This document shows, piece by piece, positions 44,775 through 56,213 of a stretch of 64,000 nt of DNA; within the stretch, counting starts at the first letter, position 1; each line of letters starts with the position of its first letter. The translations under genes and the position numbers were made by a program. The notes under the pieces were generated by a model. That model ran no database searches and was not told the DNA's origin. It saw nothing but the letters and a program-made list of their open reading frames with translations. The stretch comes from Schistocerca nitens (Eukaryota; Arthropoda; Insecta; Orthoptera; Acrididae). The stretch spans positions 543,049,602 through 543,113,601 of the forward strand of contig NC_064616.1 in the NCBI RefSeq assembly GCF_023898315.1, written 5' to 3'.

Positions 44775-47585
44775 ATATCCTTAGTCTCATACACAGATTG
44801 AGACTCACACAGTACTCACCACGTGGAAGTATTCGTCTCTAACTTCAAGTCCTGCACACGCCATTTCTTAAATATTTCCAACTTATAGTACACACGCCAG
44901 TTATTCAGCTTAACTTTAGCACTCGTAAGTATTTCAACTTATATCTACACGTGATTCCATTGTGACCGTTGGTCACTTCCGAAGGTTACTACGATCCCCT
45001 TAATATTACCTGCCTGTCATTTAATTCTCCAACCTAAGGTTCCTGAAACAGAGAAATAATTATTCTAAACAACTCTTACGTATTTCACATGCATACCATG
45101 TCTCCACTCTTTTGTCTTTACATAGAACACCTAAGACAGGTCTTACCAACAGAAGATCCAGCGGCAGAATGCTGAAACATGGCCGTTCTTCAAGTCATTT
45201 TGCACCTCTGTCGAGGTGGGGGAAGACAATGCTACCCATTGGTCAGCCACATTTCAGGCGCTCAAAGCTGAGGTAAATTTCATTTCTTTGGTTCCACCGC
45301 AGGTGACCAGAGGACCGTCTCAAAGATGATCATGTATTCATATTCACTATCTGCAGTTAGCAGACGACCATACATTCATTCATTTCACAGATCTCACCAA
45401 ACTGGATGTAGTGATTTATTTTGTGGGAGTGCACATGTGTTCAATTAAATAAATAAATTGTCCTTCTTTCCTACACTGGTATCCGGCTTCGGTGTATTAA
45501 GTGAAACTGAGTTTTTATTATAAAAAATAAGTTGTTCTGACAAGAATAATGTTGTACCTATTTTCAATGTCGGTCGGTACTGTACCCTTTCACCACCGGC
45601 TACCCATGCAGAAAAAAATGACATGGTACTATCCCTGCAATGCGAGGGTAGTTCCGAACATTTTTTTAAGGAAGCTCTATTCAAACAAACGTAGCAAGTC
45701 ATCATAATAACAAGGAGGAGACCTTAGCCCCTGGTGACCTCAAATAAACGACCAAATGCTGTTACTTTACCAAATTATTGACACAGTTGTTGCATTATTG
45801 TACTCTCCACAAGCGAGAGTAACGTACACATACAAAATTACAACAATCCAAATGACAAATAAAACATTACATTATACAAATAAAAAATAATCGTGAGATA
45901 AAAATTTGCTTAGTTACAGGGATCTCTGTTATTTTTAGGAGTTATCCAAACTTTACTAATTCTATAACAAATAAAAGAGTACTGATTGTAGTCATAATAT
46001 TGTAAATAGCTCACCATCCACACACAGAGCAAGTAATCTGACATTCATCAATTGCGTTGTAATAATCTTTACACGGCAATGTCTAAATACAAAAAAACAA
46101 AATCAACAAAAGAAAAAAATGGCGTACACTATTTATATGTAGAATGTCAGGCTCCATATCATTACTCTAAAATGTACGTCAAACCTACTGAGAAATGAAA
46201 TTGAGAAAAAAAACAATGAAATATACCACAAGTTACATACTGGTTACGTAATATAGTCTGTCTAAGACATCATGTCATACCTCATTAACCATCATCACTT
46301 AAGCAATTACCACCAGTACTCGACTGTGAGTTTAACCTTATCCTTGTCCACCAGTACAAATACCTGCTACTGAGCTACTCAGTCCATCAACTTTGATCAA
46401 TACACACAGTAAATAGTTAGCAATAAGTGCTTGAATGCACCAGTAGCTCTCGTATTTTACTTCACTGCTCATTTCTCTATTGTTACATGTTTATACGACA
46501 AGAACTTGCATTTCGACTGGCCTCCGTTACACTTCAATATGAAATATCACTACTGTGATAATGAAAATAAATGGCTTCAGTCACCACACCAACAAGATTA
46601 TTACTGTCCACAACATCAAAATGCTTCAGTTAATTCCGATATTTGTTGTGCAATGCAAACTCTTGTCCCCTGTGACAACGTTATGGACCAATGCATCAAG
46701 AGCCGCTACGTTATTATTGCTCCACTAGCTAATAATTAAAGCATCCTTGTACCAAATATTCTAATAAACATGGTACGTGAACTTTATAACCCAGGACAAA
46801 CAAAAAAAAAAACACTAACTGTTCTAAACACATTCGTTAATCAAATACAATTACACTTGCCGTCCCTTCAGGAATGAAACATATCAAAAAAATGTACACA
46901 GTTACAAATACAAATACATTATTCCCTGTCTTGCGAGTCACACAGAATCATTTCATTCAGTGATTTTCTTGGGGTCAAAAAGTTGCTGATAGTTTTCCTA
47001 GAAACACTGTCTCGGTGTTGAAGCTCTCCCATGGTTACCCGGACGAAAGTCTTTAAGTCACTCAAAACGGCATTTTGAGCGCGCACTGAACTGTAAAGTG
47101 TATCTCACATTAAACACAAACGTCATAGTCACTCTCAGAGTACCATCCACACGAAACTGGTCGTCCAGAAATGGCCCTGCAACTACTGTTATCCACAGTC
47201 CTGCCTTTTCGGTTCACGGTGTAATTAAGTCTTATGTTCCAACAAACAGCACCTATTCTCACACCAATTAAAGACTATGTCTCCTACTACAAATGCAAAT
47301 GTCAGTGTCCCGCTTTAGTTTCTTGCGTTCATACAATAATTAGTCACCAAACGACAACTGTCCTCATTAAGTATACCAAGTGTCCCACAAGCATTTTACA
47401 AAGCACACTTAACAAATCACTGCCAAAATTTTATGGATCCCACCGTTCAGTGGTCAAGACCAAACAAAACAACCGTACTGTGTGCTAAAGACAAAATCTT
47501 TTCCACCACTCACAACGTGGAAACACCAACATACGAGCAGTCATCTTGTTTCACTGCTCCACAGCCCAGTACTAGTTAATAGTTG
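44775..47585. other. No recognised feature; possible retroelement leader
   Basis: AT-rich with many short tracts of A. A 102-codon Cys/His-containing frame (46431-46739) does not fit a zinc-finger spacing I know. It may be non-coding parts of an old LTR element together with the GC-rich unit that follows. Confidence 0.3.
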
Positions 47586-47589
47586 CAGT

Positions 47590-47935
47590 TAAAAAGTGCC
47601 CGCCGGACTCTGCCGCGCGTCGTTCATTCTGCCGTCGCACCACTGCCACGCGAGCCGTTGAGCAGAAAAACCATCCACTGTTGCCTCCATGGGATACTGT
47701 CTCCAGTCATAAGGGTGGCGCAACTTATGAATGGCCAATAGTAGGTGCGTGTCACCCCAGGCCGTTGACCTGCTGTAGCGGGCGCGTGGTGTGTATCTCG
47801 ATTGGCAGTGGAGTGGGGAGCGCAGCGGCTCTGTCGCCTCTCACATGGCGACGTCAGCTAGGCCTACCGCTTTCTTATGCGGTACGGGCGCGTTCTGCTT
47901 AGCATCTCAGCGCTACGACACACAGTGAGTCAGGT
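47590..47935. repeat. GC-rich island, possible LTR or promoter
   Basis: A sharply GC-rich block (GTGCCCGCCGGACTCTGCCG to GTACGGGCGCGTTCTGCTTA) sits in AT-rich DNA. It lacks a good frame. It could be an LTR promoter region or a CpG-rich host promoter; no paired copy or conserved exon tells them apart. Confidence 0.3.
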
Positions 47936-48195
47936 CCATCCGTGCATCTCGCAACATTACAGACAAAATGATATTCTTACAGTATTTGAATACTCATTGA
48001 TTACATGTATGATCTATTAGATACGTTGGTAATAAAGGAATCTTTGTTCTAAAAAACATAAAATCATACACCCTAGTTTTCTACACATACAACATCAACA
48101 TTTATCCCTTTTCGATATAAAGCCCACACTTGTGCTATTGATTGTACCTCTCGTCCCTCATACAAAACATGAAATTTTTCAAAAAAAAAAAAAAG

Positions 48196-48531
48196 GAATA
48201 AGGAACAATCCATATAGCTCATAATTACAATATCAAATAGTAGACTACTTCAACATCCTATCACAGTGAACATATTAGAAACTGTTTATTCTAAAACTAC
48301 AATATACAACGCACCTTTGTGCTTGTGACAGGCTGAAATTAATATCCCTTAAAAGTGTTCTAACAAAAAAAGAAACAATCTATACAGCTCACCATTACCT
48401 ATTACATAATGTTAAATAGTAAACTATTTTAACATCTTAACACAGTTAACATTTTTTAAACTGATGACTCTAAATCTACAACATACAGTGCACCTTTGTG
48501 CTTGTGACAGATAGAAATTAGTATCTCTTTA
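48196..48531. repeat. Two-copy tandem repeat, about 165 bp each
   Basis: 48196-48351 and 48366-48531 match in order: AACAATCcATATAGCTCA, AATAGTAgACTACTT(C/T)AACATC, ACAGT(G/T)AACAT, then CACCTTTGTGCTTGTGACAG and a GAAATTA(A/G)TATC segment. Identity is about 80 percent. A poly-A tract (48180-48194) precedes the first copy. Confidence 0.65.
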
Positions 48532-48684
48532 CATATTATTGGCTTTTCCTTTCACGGCGTCACATACTTGCTTCAACGCACCCAGATTCTTCTCCCCCTC
48601 ATCTAACCGATTCTTAACTGTGGGCAGATGCTCATCTAAAACTGAGAGTAGCTTCCTGATTGCCTCTTTATTTCCCTTATCCAT
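48529..48684 (-). other. Short charged frame, unassigned (possible gag-like fragment)
   Basis: On the minus strand, ATG 48684 codes MDKGNKEAIRKLLSVLDEHL followed by PTVKNRLDEGEKNLGALKQV and ends at TAA 48529-48531. It is Lys/Glu/Leu-rich and likely helical, as in coiled-coil regions. It abuts the tail of the LINE at 48690, which may have cut off its start. Function unknown. Confidence 0.3.
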
Positions 48685-48689
48685 TGCTT

Positions 48690-49290
48690 CCAATCTACAT
48701 CTACATCTACATTTATACTCCGCAAGCCACTCAACGGTGTGTGGCGGAGGACACTTAACGTGCCACTGTCATTACCTCCCTTTCCTGTTCCAGTCGCGTA
48801 TGGTTCGCGGGAAGAACGACTGTCTGAAAGCCTCCGTGCGCGCTCGAATCTCTCTAATTTTACATTCTTGATCTCCTCGGAAGGTATAAGTAGGGGAAAG
48901 CAATATATTCGATACCTCATCCAGAAACGCACCCTCTCGAAACCTGGCGAGCAAGCTACACCGCGATGCAGAGCGCCTCTCTTGCAGAGTCTGCCACTAG
49001 AGTTTGCCAAACATCTACGAAACGCTATCACGGTTACCAAATAACCCTGTGACGAAACGCGCCGCTCTTCTTTGGATCTTCTCTATCTCCTCCGTCGACC
49101 CGATCTGGTATGGATCCCACACTGTTGAGCAATACTCAAGTATAGGTCGAACGAGTGTTTTGTAAGCCACCTCCTTTGTTGATGGAGTACATTTTCTAAG
49201 GACTCTCCCAATGAATCTCAACCTGGTACCCGCCTTACCAACAATTAATTTTATATGATCATTCCTCTTCAAATCGTTCCGCACGCATAC
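48690..49290 (-). pseudogene. CR1-like LINE, 3' end of reverse transcriptase ORF and tail
   Basis: On the minus strand, frame 49284-49015 reads MRNDLKRNDHIKLIVGKAGT, then RLRFIGRVLRKCTPSTKEVA and YKTLVRPILEYCSTVWDPYQ, ending with an IQRRAARFVTGLF segment. This is the CR1/Jockey post-catalytic region (AYKTLVRPxLEYxSxVWDP...QRRAARFV). A frameshift near 49025 leads into a second frame through to about 48730. The 3' end is a (GTAGAT)n tail at 48690-48712, a usual CR1-type microsatellite tail. The polymerase domain is missing (5' truncation). Confidence 0.8.
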
Positions 49291-49299
49291 TCCCAGATT

Positions 49300-49735
49300 G
49301 ACAGTGTCAACAATTTGACAGTGGCTGCACAGACGTTGGTGGTGTTAATCGGAATCCTAATCTTGCACCATGTGATTTCCTTACTGTCGGAAAGCTGAAA
49401 GAACCTCTGGATGAAAGGTGATTCTCTGAAGATGAGGAAGTTCGCACGGCGGACTTCTATCATCGAGGAATCTAATAATTGATTTAACGTTCCGATATTT
49501 GTTTAGAGTGACTTGGTGTTTATGTTGAAAGAAATAGTGTAATGTGTCTATGTTACTTTAAAGTAACATTTTATGAAAGTTCTTTGGCGTGGTATAATTA
49601 TGCTTTAGCTTCCCTTTACAAGTTCTCTCGTAAATCTCATCAAACTTTTATCGCAACCCTAAGAGTCATTCCTTGTTCGTCTTTTAGTCTGTTAAACTAG
49701 AAGCCAGATTACGTTGTACCATAGCCTCTCTCATC
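49300..49735. other. No recognised feature
   Basis: The minus-strand frame 49463-49269 has no recognised motif and could be a filler part of the LINE or flanking DNA. Confidence 0.3.
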
Positions 49736-49739
49736 TTCT

Positions 49740-49975
49740 CTCAAACTAAAATACAGTGAGCATTGGAAAAGTTTGTTGAATGGTCTTAAAAATAAAGGAA
49801 ACAAGGGTTATAAACAAAATACCTTTACTGATCTTCAGAGTAATTAACATTAGTTTTAACACACTTCTGACATTTGTGTAAAGCTGTTGGAAACTATCAG
49901 CAAACGTTTCTTGTGGAACCGCTCTAAGCACCGTGATCACGTATTGTTGGATATACTTAACGTCTGAGAATGTTT
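49740..49975 (-). pseudogene. mariner-type transposase, C-terminal scrap
   Basis: The minus frame reads VITVLRAVPQETFADSFQQL followed by YTNVRSVLKL. It resembles the C-terminal (A)IPxExFxxxFxQLYxRxxxCV segment of some mariner transposases, followed by an AT-rich tail. It has no catalytic residues, so the assignment is modest. Confidence 0.4.
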
Positions 49976-51115
49976 GTGAAAATTAGTGCTTACACTGTCG
50001 TTGCTTATCTTCCAACCTTCTGCTCTCTCTCTCAAAGACGGGAGCTGACGGAATCGCTGGAGAAGATAGGTGATTGAAATAAATTTTAATTTTGTAGAGA
50101 CTGGAACGCACGTACCGGGTAAGGAACTAACAATCCCATTGTTGGCCAGCATGAAGAAATTATGTTAAAAGACAAAGATGATACGCTGATATACTTATAC
50201 TAGCAAAATGCTATGAAGATATTGAATGGGTGGTTTAGGCATACGCAATACATCAATATACATAACAACAACCGACACGGAAGTTAAGATCAGTAACTGA
50301 CTATTTGATAACACCGCAGAAAGCAAGCCTGTTAATTAAGGGCATGAGAGTTTCCCACGGCCCCGATAGTTGATCAGACTATTACTTACTGGTATCAAGA
50401 ATCTACTTTTCCTTTAGACGGAAATAAGAAACAGGTGAAGAACTGGTAACTGTAAAGTTCTCGGAGGTCCGGTATAATCTGTTAAATCTGAAGGAGAACT
50501 CAAAACGTTCCTCTGTCAACCAAGACTGGCAGTCAAGGCATCACTTATTGGCATGATACTGTAGGCAATATGTATCCATCTGTTAAAGAAACGGCACAGA
50601 AGGCAGACTGTGAAGCTCTGAGCCGGAAAAGAAATTTGGGAAAAGAAGAGTTTGAGCTATGATGGAACAACGAAGTAGATAATTTGGTGAAGATGAAAAG
50701 AACGCCTTTAATAAATGGCAATGCACTTGCGTTGATAAAGACCTATAGTATTTGGAGCTAAACGGGAATAAACACAAAAGGACCTTTACTAAAGCCCATA
50801 ACGGAGGCGTGGCAGAAAGTCGGAGAGGACCTAGAAGAAATCTTAGGTGGTACTAGAACACTCAGAGCTTGGAAAGAACTGAAGACAATAAGTATTGAAA
50901 ACAAGATTGTTTTAGGATTACTCTAATAAGTTTGGAGGAATGGGGGAAGTATTACTAAACCGTGCTCACGGAGAAGAGAAACGAGATATGGTAAATATGA
51001 CGGAAAAAGTCGAACACCCACAATAGATTATCTCGTAAGAAATTTGTAAACCCGTGAAGTATGTGAACAGTGGAAGGTCACCGGATCCGGGTGGCATAAA
51101 CACAGAATCAATAAA

Positions 51116-51535
51116 GGCAACTCCTGTCGTTGTGCATGGTACTGCCGCTAACCCTCAGATATTCGACATTGGTTATGTTTACTGTGAGGCCCCATCTTTC
51201 ATACTCCTCTCTTAACTTCTGAAGCATGTACTCAGTACCATCCTGGTCCCCTGCTACGGTGATGTCGTCACCAGCGTAGATTTCAGCATCCACAGCAAAA
51301 CTCGTGAGTCCACATTTTTTTGGTCCAGGCTTTAAGTGCTTCCTGCACATAGATTTTAAGCAGTGCCGGTGCTATAGCACGCCCTTGGCCTCTTGGAATA
51401 GCCATTTTGTAACAGGAAACTCCGATTACACTGAATTTCTTTTTGATGGGTCTCACACAGTTTGTATAGAAGTGTTTAACTGCTTCGATATTGGCCCCTT
51501 TATGCAACAAGTGTTTGATAGTGGACCACGTACGT
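51116..51535 (-). pseudogene. Inverted reverse-transcriptase fragment inside the LINE
   Basis: The minus strand reads IEAVKHFYTNCVRPIKKKFS, then VIGVSCYKMAIPRGQGRAIA and PALLKIYVQEALKAW. After a frame change it reads GDDITVAGDQDGTEYMLQKL and REEYERWGLTVNITNVEYL. It is homologous to the + strand at about 51850-52920 of the same LINE but in opposite orientation. It sits exactly where about 50 residues of the + strand ORF are missing. The typical FADD catalytic motif reads YAGDD here. Confidence 0.8.
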
Positions 51536-51900
51536 AAGGGAAGGAAAAAAATCTACTATTACTTCAGTCTGTAAGAGATGGAATAGAGATGACTGTGGAA
51601 ATTACTGCGGCATAAGTACGATGCCATCAGTAGTGCGATTATACTGGGGAATCTGTGGTTGAGGGCGATAATATATGAATAACGGAGATGTTCTAGGCCA
51701 GGTGCTCATGTACTGAATTCGCATTGTGGTATACAATAGAGAAGAAGGTTGCCAGAGTAACAGAGTCTTCGTGGATTAGCACATGGCCTACGATAAAGTA
51801 TCACTCAACAATCTGTGGGCAAGTATGAACAACTGTGGCGTCTCAACAATTTACATCAAAGCAGTTAAGCAGTTCTATACAAACTATTGCGCGCCGTCAA

Positions 51901-52600
51901 TGTGGTGTCACCGCCAGACAACACACTTGCTTGGTGGTAGCCTTTAAATCGGCCGCGGTCCGTTAGTATACGTCAGACCCGCGTGACGCCACTGTCAGTG
52001 ATTGCAGACCGAGCGCCGCCATACGGCAGGTCTAGAGAGACTTACTAGCACTCGCCCCAGTTGTACAGCCGACGTTCATAGGAATGGTTCACTGACAATC
52101 ACGCTCTCATTTGCCGAGACGATAGTTAGCATAGCCTTCAGCTACGTCATTTGCTACGACCTAGCAAAAAAATGGTTCAAATGGCTCTGAGCACTATGGG
52201 ACTCAACATCTATGGTCATAAGTCCCCTAGAACTTAGAACTACTTAAACCTAACTAACCTAAGGACATCACACACATTCATGGCCGAGGCAGGATTCGAA
52301 CCTGCGACCGCAGCAGTCGCGCGGTTCCTGACTGCGCGCCTAGAACCGCTAGACCACCGCGGCCGGCTACGACCTAGCAAGGCGCCATTACCAGTTAGAT
52401 AAAAGCTTCTTGTAAAACCTGTACCGTCAAGAGCAATGTACACCAATTATGTATTAAAGTTAAGTATTACATCACCTACGTACTTTATTTGCAATTCTCA
52501 AGACATTGTCCTGTTCCAGACCTCACGCCAATCAGCGTGAGCTTAACGTGTGCCTTTCGGCTACCTCCGAGTGGCGTGGCTGTCTTGCTACGCCACGACA
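51901..52600 (+). mobile_element. Solo LTR of the 6359 family, in LINE, carrying a SINE
   Basis: Begins TGTGGTGTCACCGCCAGAC and ends CTACGCCACGACA. The pentamer GTCAA flanks it (51896-51900 and 52601-52605). Most of the body aligns with the solo LTR at 6359-6846 (for example AAATCGGCCGCGGTCC, GCAGACCGAGCGCC, CTACGACCTAGCAAGGCGCC). Without the SINE it is about 490 bp. It split the reverse-transcriptase frame of the LINE. Confidence 0.9.
52168..52366 (-). mobile_element. tRNA-headed SINE inside the solo LTR, 14-bp target duplication
   Basis: CTACGACCTAGCAA is repeated at 52154-52167 and 52367-52380. The minus-strand body has GCCGGCCGCGGTGGTCTAGC, B-box GGTTCGAATCC and the shared tail, ending in a run of T (AAAAA on +). 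Target bases match the unfilled site in the 6359 LTR, so the insertion order LINE, LTR, SINE is certain. Confidence 0.96.
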
Positions 52601-53623
52601 GTCAAAGTAGGAAATTCACTGTCATCGGTATTTCCTGTTACAAGAAACCTGTGCCGAGAGGCCAAGGGTATGTTATAACACCGACACTCTTTAAAATCTA
52701 TGTGCAGGAAGCACTTAAAGCCTGGAGGAGGGATTGTGGACTCATAATATTCCCTGAGGGTGATGAAATCTTGTACACGCTTCTCTTCGCTGGTGACGAG
52801 GTCATCGAAGCAGGAGATCAGAATGATGCTGAATACATTCTTCGGAAGTTAAGAGGGGAGAATGAAAGATGGGGTCTCACAACAAGCATGACAGAAACCG
52901 AATATCTGATGACTGGTGACAGTCCAACGTAGTATCTGAGTGTTAAAGTCAGGAAAATCAGGGTAATGTAAGTCTTTTAAGCACCTGTGTGTTATGACAT
53001 CATCTAGTGGAACAGAATGAACATAACGTAAATAATAAAATAGTGCAGGGCAAAAGCGTCGTAGGACAGCTTAAGTCGGTCCTATGGAATAACTAAAACT
53101 GGTGATATATCGTTCGACTGTTGAAAACATTGCTACGAACAGAGAAGAACTATGGGCTATAACCAAGCGCCAGAGAAATATGTTGCTTGCACTAGGTATG
53201 AAGTTTTGGAGACGAAATTGTGGCATCTCTGCACCATGTATGAAATAACAAATGAGAGGCTACAGGCGTCCATAAATCAACAACAGACACCATAGAGATG
53301 ATACGAATAAAATTGTATGGACATCTAGACATGTTGGATGAGACCCAGTGGTCGCAGAAAGTGTGGCAGTGGACCCTCAGGGGAAAGAAGAAAGCGTTGA
53401 TAAGCTGTAGGCGAGATGTCTGGGACGCAATGGATGCCAGATGACCAGAACAACAAGACTGTAATGATCAAAGGACCAGGAAAATGGGAAGCGAGAAATG
53501 GTGTAATCCGTATATTGCTTTCAACATGATGATAATGGATTTCCAATCAACATTTTAATCATCCGCCAGATTCTACATAGTGCAATTGGCCTATGATGTT
53601 AGACGATAGCAGGGGGAGTGGAG

Positions 53624-54028
53624 AAATCTGACTTCGTTGCATTGTGATGTCATTTGAAAACTGGTAACAATGTAGACAGCACCCGTAGTGGTTTAGCTGT
53701 ACTGTTATCTGAGAGCGGATAAATCTGACTTCAGCCGGCCGAAGTGACCGTGCGGTTAAAGGCGCTGCAGTCTGGAACCGCAAGACCGCTACGGTCGCAG
53801 GTTCGAATCCTGCCTCGGGCATGGATGTTTGTGATGTCCTTAGGTTAGTTAGGTTTAACTAGTTCTAAGATCTAGGGGACTAATGACCTCAGCAGTTGAG
53901 TCCCATAGTGCTCAGAGCCATTTCAACCATTTTGAACCAAATCTGACTTCGTTGCATGGTGATGTCATTTGAAATCTGGTAACAAAGTAGACAGCACACG
54001 TAGTGGCTTAGCTGTATTGTTATCTGAG
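53624..54028. repeat. Tandem duplication of about 97 bp split by a SINE
   Basis: AAATCTGACTTCGTTGCAT(T/G)GTGATGTCATTTGAAA... through TTATCTGAG occurs at 53624-53713 and again at 53939-54028 with a handful of differences. The second unit begins exactly at the SINE's right target duplication. The simplest history is a tandem duplication followed by SINE insertion near the unit boundary. Confidence 0.85.
53733..53938 (+). mobile_element. tRNA-headed SINE at tandem-duplication boundary
   Basis: The body AGCCGGCCGAAGTGACCGTG has B-box GGTTCGAATCC and the common tail ending CATTTCAACCATTTTGAACC. The target duplication AAATCTGACTTC lies at 53721-53732 and 53939-53950. Confidence 0.95.
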
Positions 54029-54957
54029 TTTCTCGCATTGTAAACAAGTTGCCTGTCCACCTTGCCCCCGTATTTATATCGGTACATCTATACTAATAGT
54101 GCATTATCAGTACAAGAAAGACCTCTGCCACCTTAATAAATAAAAAATAAAAATGTTTATGTACAACATCAAGAGAGCGGTTATATAAATGAAGTAATAA
54201 TTGTATGATTCACGGTCAATGGCGTATTGTGAAAGGGGGATATTTCTTTTTCATTCCAACACTCTGAAGACATAAAAGTCTGAGGGCCTGAGGGCATGAC
54301 GTGAGCGTGAGTCTTGCGCCGATTACTAGAGTGTGTTTATGGTCGCTTTGTTTTATTCTGTTATCAGTAGGAAAGGAACACCAATTTACTGCAGTCTGTG
54401 AGACGTAAATTTTAAAAATTCGATTGAAAACATCTCACTTCTACAAAAGTCAGCTGTTTACTTCTTGTACTGAATAAGTATCACTAAGATTGTGACAGGT
54501 ATCCTACGACATTAATGTGAAGCTCGTTATGTTCTTATGTTCAAGAAATTATAAACGCATTTACTTTCAGAGAAGCCCGAGTGAGGGAAACTGTTATCAG
54601 GATGTGAGTAAATACAGTTCTCTGACTGCAAGAAACGTTCATTTTAATTGCGCGATTTATGTGGAATCTGAAATCACTTTGATAGAACACAGTCGAATAT
54701 GGAAAAGTATCTGTTGGTGGTTAAAATAAAGAACTTACGAACAGGCGAGTATAAAAATCACCCATAGCAATTTCTGATGTTCCCAGTAAAGATTTTTTAA
54801 TTTTTAACCGACCGCGTGGAATTGAGTTAATTGTACCATTATTAAAAGTTCTGAAAACCTCTGTATTTCCTGGACTGCAACGATTGCGCTATTGTAGTTT
54901 TTTTGCAGTCTAGTGCTTTGCCATTTTTATTTTGTACCGTCTTTTGTAGACATCTGG

Positions 54958-55156
54958 GCCGGCCGCGGTGGTCTAGCGGTTCTGGCGCTGCAGTCCGGAG
55001 CCGCGGGACTGCTACGGTCGCGGGTTCGAATCCCGCCTCGGGCATGGGTGTGTGTGATGTCCTTAGGTTAGTTAGGTTTAAGTAGTTCTAAGTTCTAGGG
55101 GACTTATGACCTAAGATGTTGAGTCCCATAGTGCTCAGAGCCATTTGAACCATTTT
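54958..55156 (+). mobile_element. tRNA-headed SINE upstream of gene copy 2, 16-bp target duplication
   Basis: The body GCCGGCCGCGGTGGTCTAGC has B-box GGTTCGAATCC and the shared tail, ending in TTTT. TTTTGTAGACATCTGG flanks it exactly (54942-54957 and 55157-55172). It sits about 1.06 kb upstream of exon 1 in promoter-distal DNA and is absent from copy 1. Confidence 0.96.
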
Positions 55157-55631
55157 TTTTGTAGACATCTGGTTTCTGCTATTTATTTTATTTGTTAACT
55201 GTATTTGGTAGTGTTTCTCATACATAATTTCTAGTTCAGAAGAAACTTTCGATCTCCATGCCGCTCATGTTTTTTCGCTATCTTGAATAAAAATTGTTTA
55301 ATAAATGATATAATATGGTACCTGATATCTGTTAGATTTTGAAAATCTCCCTCCTCAGTTTTAACACCCCCCCGATCTGTCTTACTAGAAGAGTAAGTTG
55401 CTATCCTATTAAAATTTTTATGTTTGCAACCATTATTACACGGTTCACTGTTCTACAGTGTGAATTTCATGTGGAAATGAGTCCGACGACAGAGACAATC
55501 TTAGAACTCTGCTGAGCCTAAATCTAAGAGCTACAAATTACCATGACCTTATATCTCACAGGTCGTTAGCTTTGTTTCATGTGTTTTCTAAAACTGCTAA
55601 CTGGTAATATTACTGAAGGAATGATAGTTGG

Positions 55632-55838
55632 CTATAACGTCCCGTCGACACAGTGGTCATTAGACATGGAGCACTAGCTCGTATTGTGTCCAGGATGGGG
55701 AAGGAAATCAGGCGTGTACTTTCAGGGGAACCAGCCCCGGCACTTCCATATACCGATTTAGGGTATTACGAAGAAGCTAAATCTGGATGGCGCGACGCGA
55801 GTTTGAAGCGTCGTCCTCCCGAATGCGAGTCCCAACTA
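55632..55838 (-). mobile_element. SINE of the second family, head-truncated, upstream of gene copy 2
   Basis: It shares the minus-strand order GGACTCGCATTCGGGAGGAC (B-box degraded to GCTTCAAAC), CATCCAGATTTAGC, a CCCTAAATCGG segment and AAGTGCCGGGGCTGGTTCCC with the 31123 copy. The tail differs (GACGGGACGTTATAGCC). It lies about 0.4 kb upstream of exon 1 of copy 2. No clear target duplication. Confidence 0.7.
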
Positions 55839-56119
55839 TAAAAAAAAAAGTTGTTGAACGAATCTTTGAAAAATAGAACCAACCGAAATGGAAACGTTAC
55901 CTATACCCTCTGATGTTTCTTAGATTCATTAAAATGCAAAGAAAAATATAACCTGTAACACATTCAGCCGAGTCCTTAGGCACTTGATTAACAGTTCTGT
56001 GGACTTCACTTCATGATTCACGGTCTCATCAGCGGCGAAGGACGTGATAAACTCTGGAGTGAGGACTGCTGCCCTCCACTACGGAAGTTACGGGAAATCG
56101 ACAGTGAGTCAGCTGCTCT

Positions 56120-56213
56120 CCATTAGCCAGTGAATACAGAGAATAAAGGCTAGTCGGTTGTCAGTTGCCCTGCAGTGCATACGTCAACGCAGCGAAGGAA
56201 TTGCCAGCTGAAA
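56120..56213 (+). promoter_or_regulatory. Putative core promoter and 5' UTR of gene copy 2
   Basis: GAGAATAAAGG is followed by GTCGGTTGTCAGTTGCCCTG. The initiator-like TCAGTT lies at 56162-56167, 47 bases before ATG 56214. The block is conserved with copy 1 through CTGCAGTGC(A/G)TACGTCA and AGCGAAGGA. Confidence 0.45.

Larger units (their letters stand above)
50270..53550 (+). pseudogene. LINE ORF2 relic: endonuclease end, reverse transcriptase, C-terminus
   Basis: The pieces lie in order on the + strand. 50270-50480 is an endonuclease end with KASLLIKGMRVSHGPDS and SDYYLLVS (SDH motif changed). 50500-51050 is a linker. 51055-51125 reads VKYVNSGRSPDPGGINTESI, the usual KSxGPDGINxELIK. 51545-51900 has GNYCGIS, then MAYDKVSLNNLWASMNNCGV and IKAVKQFYTN. 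After the LTR, 52601-52930 has FTVIGISCYKKPVPRGQGYV, then TPTLFKIYVQEALKAW and LLFAGDEVIEAGDQNDAEYI (catalytic FADD now FAGD) followed by ERWGLTTSMTETEYL. 52930-53550 is a degraded C-terminus. An inverted reverse-transcriptase piece (51116-51535) and a solo LTR interrupt it. Non-functional. Confidence 0.78.

Noticed and set aside
47681-47902. 73-codon frame in the GC-rich island
   Set aside because: No motif, no start context, and GC-rich DNA leaves frames open by chance.
48539-49044. Plus-strand frames over the CR1-like LINE
   Set aside because: Antisense of the LINE reverse-transcriptase region, which has clear motifs on the minus strand.
53559-53822. Minus-strand frame starting MPEAGFEPATVAV (also 54842-55045)
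   Set aside because: This is the translation of the SINE head antisense strand (B-box region). Such peptides turn up in automatic annotations but are not proteins.
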